Shown here: positions 61,543 through 64,000 of the stretch, one piece after another | Numbering within the stretch: the stretch's first letter is position 1 | How the letters are laid out: each line of letters opens with the position of its first letter | Assembly: GCA_965644295.1 (NCBI GenBank) | Contig: CBFFRP010000276.1 | Coordinates: 1-64,000, forward strand | Origin: Paraphysomonas bandaiensis | Lineage: Eukaryota; Chrysophyceae | Length of the DNA stretch: 64,000 nucleotides | Direction of reading: 5' to 3' | Position numbers and translations under genes: made by a program | The notes under the pieces: generated by a model | The model's database searches: none | The model's input: only the letters and a program-made list of their open reading frames with translations | What the model was told of the DNA's origin: nothing

Positions 61543-62223
61543 ATTAAATTGATTATAATAAAGACTGAGTCATAGAACAATAGAAGTAACGGAAATATTA
61601 TATTCGGGCATTGTATTCTGCAGGAAGTTGTTTAGGCATGTATATTATATATTATACCACAATGGCTTCGTTAATTCTTTAAACTGTCGGGAGATAGTAC
61701 AAATGTCTTGCGTAGTTAGCTGCTGAATGAAATATGCCGGATGCTTTAAAGCAGATATATAACATTTCAGATTTGAGTTTTAAAATATATAATGAACTTT
61801 TACTACTTTTAAAGTTATCGTAATTTGTATGTAAATCATTGTTATTTTGCTTATGTATTATTGGTATGTCTGTGAAGTAGCTGACGTAGCTAGTATTGAC
61901 CACTATGAGCGCAGTGTAGTAAAAGCAATGACGACTAAGATAGAGGGGAAAAAAACATCACATTACGAAGAAATGTATGTGTATACATTGTTCAACTTCC
62001 ACCAATGCTGTTCTCACGAATTATTCGCTCGAGTTTATTACCAGTTGTACATACTATAATCAGATATAGCCTGTAAAGGTTAACTGAAAATGAAAAAATG
62101 GCTATACAAAGTAACTATATCAGGTGTATTTGACTTCACTTCACGAAGTGTAGTAACACAGTTTTAAAACATCCAGACATATCAAACAGCAAAAACTATC
62201 CACAGGGAATTTTTATTTCATAC
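61543..62223. other. Intergenic region between convergent genes
   Basis: 680 bp, AT-rich. Open frames here are short and unsupported. Confidence 0.5.
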
Positions 62224-63917
62224 TTAGCTAACGCTATGTCTCCTAGGCCTTTGTGATCGAGAAGGTGTGTTCGTTCCATCCATTCTGCCTAACACAGGAT
62301 GTACTGAATTCTTATCCAGCTCTATTACTGGAAGTACACGTCGTTTGTTACCACCAGTATGAGTGCTACTTGGAGTAAACGAATCGTGAGTTGACTCCTT
62401 TGACGGCATTTTCGTGGGTTTTTGGGTTCTTGGGGATGCGGAATTCCTCCTGCTGCGTGGTGTCTTATGTCGCTTAGAATCTTCTGAATCCACCTCCAAC
62501 TCGGCTGTCGTGTCTATAGGTAGCGGAGATATAATTTTAGTGACTGCCTTAGCAGCTTTTTTCTTGGAAATATGGTTTAAGGTTTTCTTTCGAGAATTTT
62601 CTTCAGGCAACTCGAGCATAGCTTGCGCACCTACAGAGTATCATCACTTCATCAATGTATGCGGAATGTGTACTCACAAGATGATTTAGGTCGGTACTTA
62701 TCCGGCTGAGAGCATTGTTGAATGAAATTGTCAATAACATTTTTCCTGTTAACATTTTAGTGATATGCAAGAATATCAACAGTTAAGGTTTAGTGCCTGG
62801 ATTCTAAAACTGGAAGCACTCCCGTCTTTTTAAGTTGTTTATCGTCATATGAATTTCGTCGTTCCTTAGCGCGAGGCACTGTCTTCCGCTGCATCTTTTG
62901 TCCACGCTGTCCTCGTAAATCGGTTATATTCATTAATTCCTTCACTTTCTCATCACTTTTTGCAACATTCAGTACTAACAAGGAATTAGTGTCTTGCATG
63001 TCGCTCGCAGAATGTGACAGGATATCTTCTTCAGCAGTAGTTCGCAGACCAATCAAATCCTTAATATGAACATATTCTTTCCCACCACTACGAGCAATTC
63101 GCTTCTGGCCATGGTTTTTCCAAAAGCGCTTGCCGAGAACTTTGTTTTGAAGTTTCCTCTGCATTTCAAATGCTGGGAAAAACAGAGCTGGGTGACTCTT
63201 TGAGAAGTCTCTGAACTCAGAAGGGCCAAAGGTTTGGCTCTCGGAATGTGAGATTTTATGATACAGTCTGCAAATACCATAAGGTATTAATATACAGTAT
63301 AACACATTGTACTAACTGCATGGCACGCTTATTGCTTTCAAAATTATCTCCATAGAGATCCCGCAGCATTCGTGCAACTTCAGAAATTTCCAATACGTTG
63401 CTACAATCATGATCGTACATGTCAAAGCTGAACAAGTCTATACATAAAGTTACCAATAAGGTGAAGTAGTATATATAGAGATCAATATTGGCTTACAAAG
63501 AGCTTCATCTCCTAGAGTTGCATAATTCCAAACACTAATTACAAATTCGCGAAAGTCCACCTGCCCACTCCCATCCTACATGAAAATATTTACCCAAAAT
63601 TAACAGTGAAAACAACAGCATACCACATCCATAATAGAAAATACTTGTCGTGAAAACGTTGTATTTTCAATGTCCATATACATTAGCATTTCTAATACAT
63701 CAATCTCTCCTGAGCCATCAACGTCAACATGACGGAAAATATTATACAGACGACGAATCTCAAATTCAGAAAGCATGAGTCGTTCAAAATCATCTCTCCA
63801 TGCATTCAACCGTAGATCATATTTATAAATATTTCTCAGTAGTAGCAGTGTGGTAGCTACTTTGTGTTTTAAGTTTGCCATATTTGCAACTTTAGCTTTA
63901 GTGCTTTCGGTAACCAT
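62224..63917 (-). CDS. EF-hand protein with basic Ser-rich tail (6 exons, one GC-AG intron)
   Basis: Exons 63624-63917, 63497-63575, 63317-63437, 62797-63267, 62678-62745 and 62224-62630 give 479 aa in phase. Three EF-hand loops are visible: DVDGSGEIDVLE (65-76), DVDGSGQVDFRE (97-108, rebuilt across the first intron) and DHDCSNVLEISE (133-144). All have acidic residues at the Ca-binding positions. Next come HPALFFPAFEMQRKLQNKVLG, recurrent in some protist EF-hand proteins I recall, and a long basic, Ser-rich tail (SRRNSASPRTQKP) with two similar VLPV[IL]E motifs. The fourth intron uses GC at its donor. If that is wrong, the gene ends at a stop at 62790 and the last two exons belong elsewhere. 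Likely a Ca2+ sensor; targets unknown. Confidence 0.7.
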
Positions 63918-64000
63918 AACACACAAATCTCTATATGTAAATACACTATAGACTTGTTAAGTTAGATACTATAAAGGAACTCCTTCACTCGTAATTCAAG

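Overview
The window is nuclear DNA from a single-celled or simple eukaryote. Most genes are split by many short GT-AG introns, mostly 45-60 nt, and their reading phases join exactly at the junctions proposed here. There is one cytosolic-type tRNA-Gly. The gene set is eukaryotic: a COMMD4 orthologue, ribosomal protein uL5, a CAAX-ending DnaJ, a mitochondrial carrier, a nucleolar FKBP and NIFK. The lineage cannot be fixed from sequence alone. Some proteins (DnaJ N-terminus, EF-hand protein) look protist-like to me, possibly SAR, but this is a weak impression.

Layout: GAPDH (-) at 2.0-3.2 kb and tRNA-Gly (-) at 3.5 kb are followed by a 4.3-kb repeat-bearing gap. Then come an alpha/beta hydrolase (-) and a GlpA-like FAD oxidoreductase (+) as a divergent pair at 7.8-12 kb. 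At 13.7-18.6 kb a fused phosphoglycerate dehydrogenase/phosphoserine aminotransferase (-) diverges from a nucleoplasmin-like FKBP (+). A cluster of mobile-element copies fills 18.8-21.1 kb. A 2106-aa GHKL ATPase (-) occupies 21.7-28.1 kb, followed by a ~530-bp (CATA)n microsatellite. A gustatory-receptor-like 7-TM protein (-) diverges from a NIFK-like RRM protein (+) at 29.9-32.1 kb. A DUSP-domain protein (-) and acylphosphatase (+), then COMMD4 (+), lie at 32.9-36.9 kb. A mitochondrial carrier (-) and a GT92-like glycosyltransferase (+), a BTB-like protein (+), uL5 (-) and DnaJ (+) run from 38.7 to 51.2 kb. At 54.6-63.9 kb are a very large Sec14-Sec14-tetraspan-EBP fusion (-), a LOA1-like acyltransferase (+) and an EF-hand protein (-).

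No operon logic applies, but two links stand out. Two steps of serine synthesis are joined in one polypeptide. The lipid-binding Sec14/EBP fusion shares a 0.7-kb divergent promoter region with a lysophosphatidate acyltransferase. The most unusual items are the Sec14-Sec14-tetraspan-EBP fusion with lost EBP glutamates, the SerA-SerC fusion with an alphaproteobacterial-type SerC, the insect-receptor-like 7-TM protein, a membrane hairpin inserted in a FAD dehydrogenase, and a general rise of third-position GC along genes from an AT-rich 5' end. All gene models are hand-spliced from the sequence and have no transcript support.
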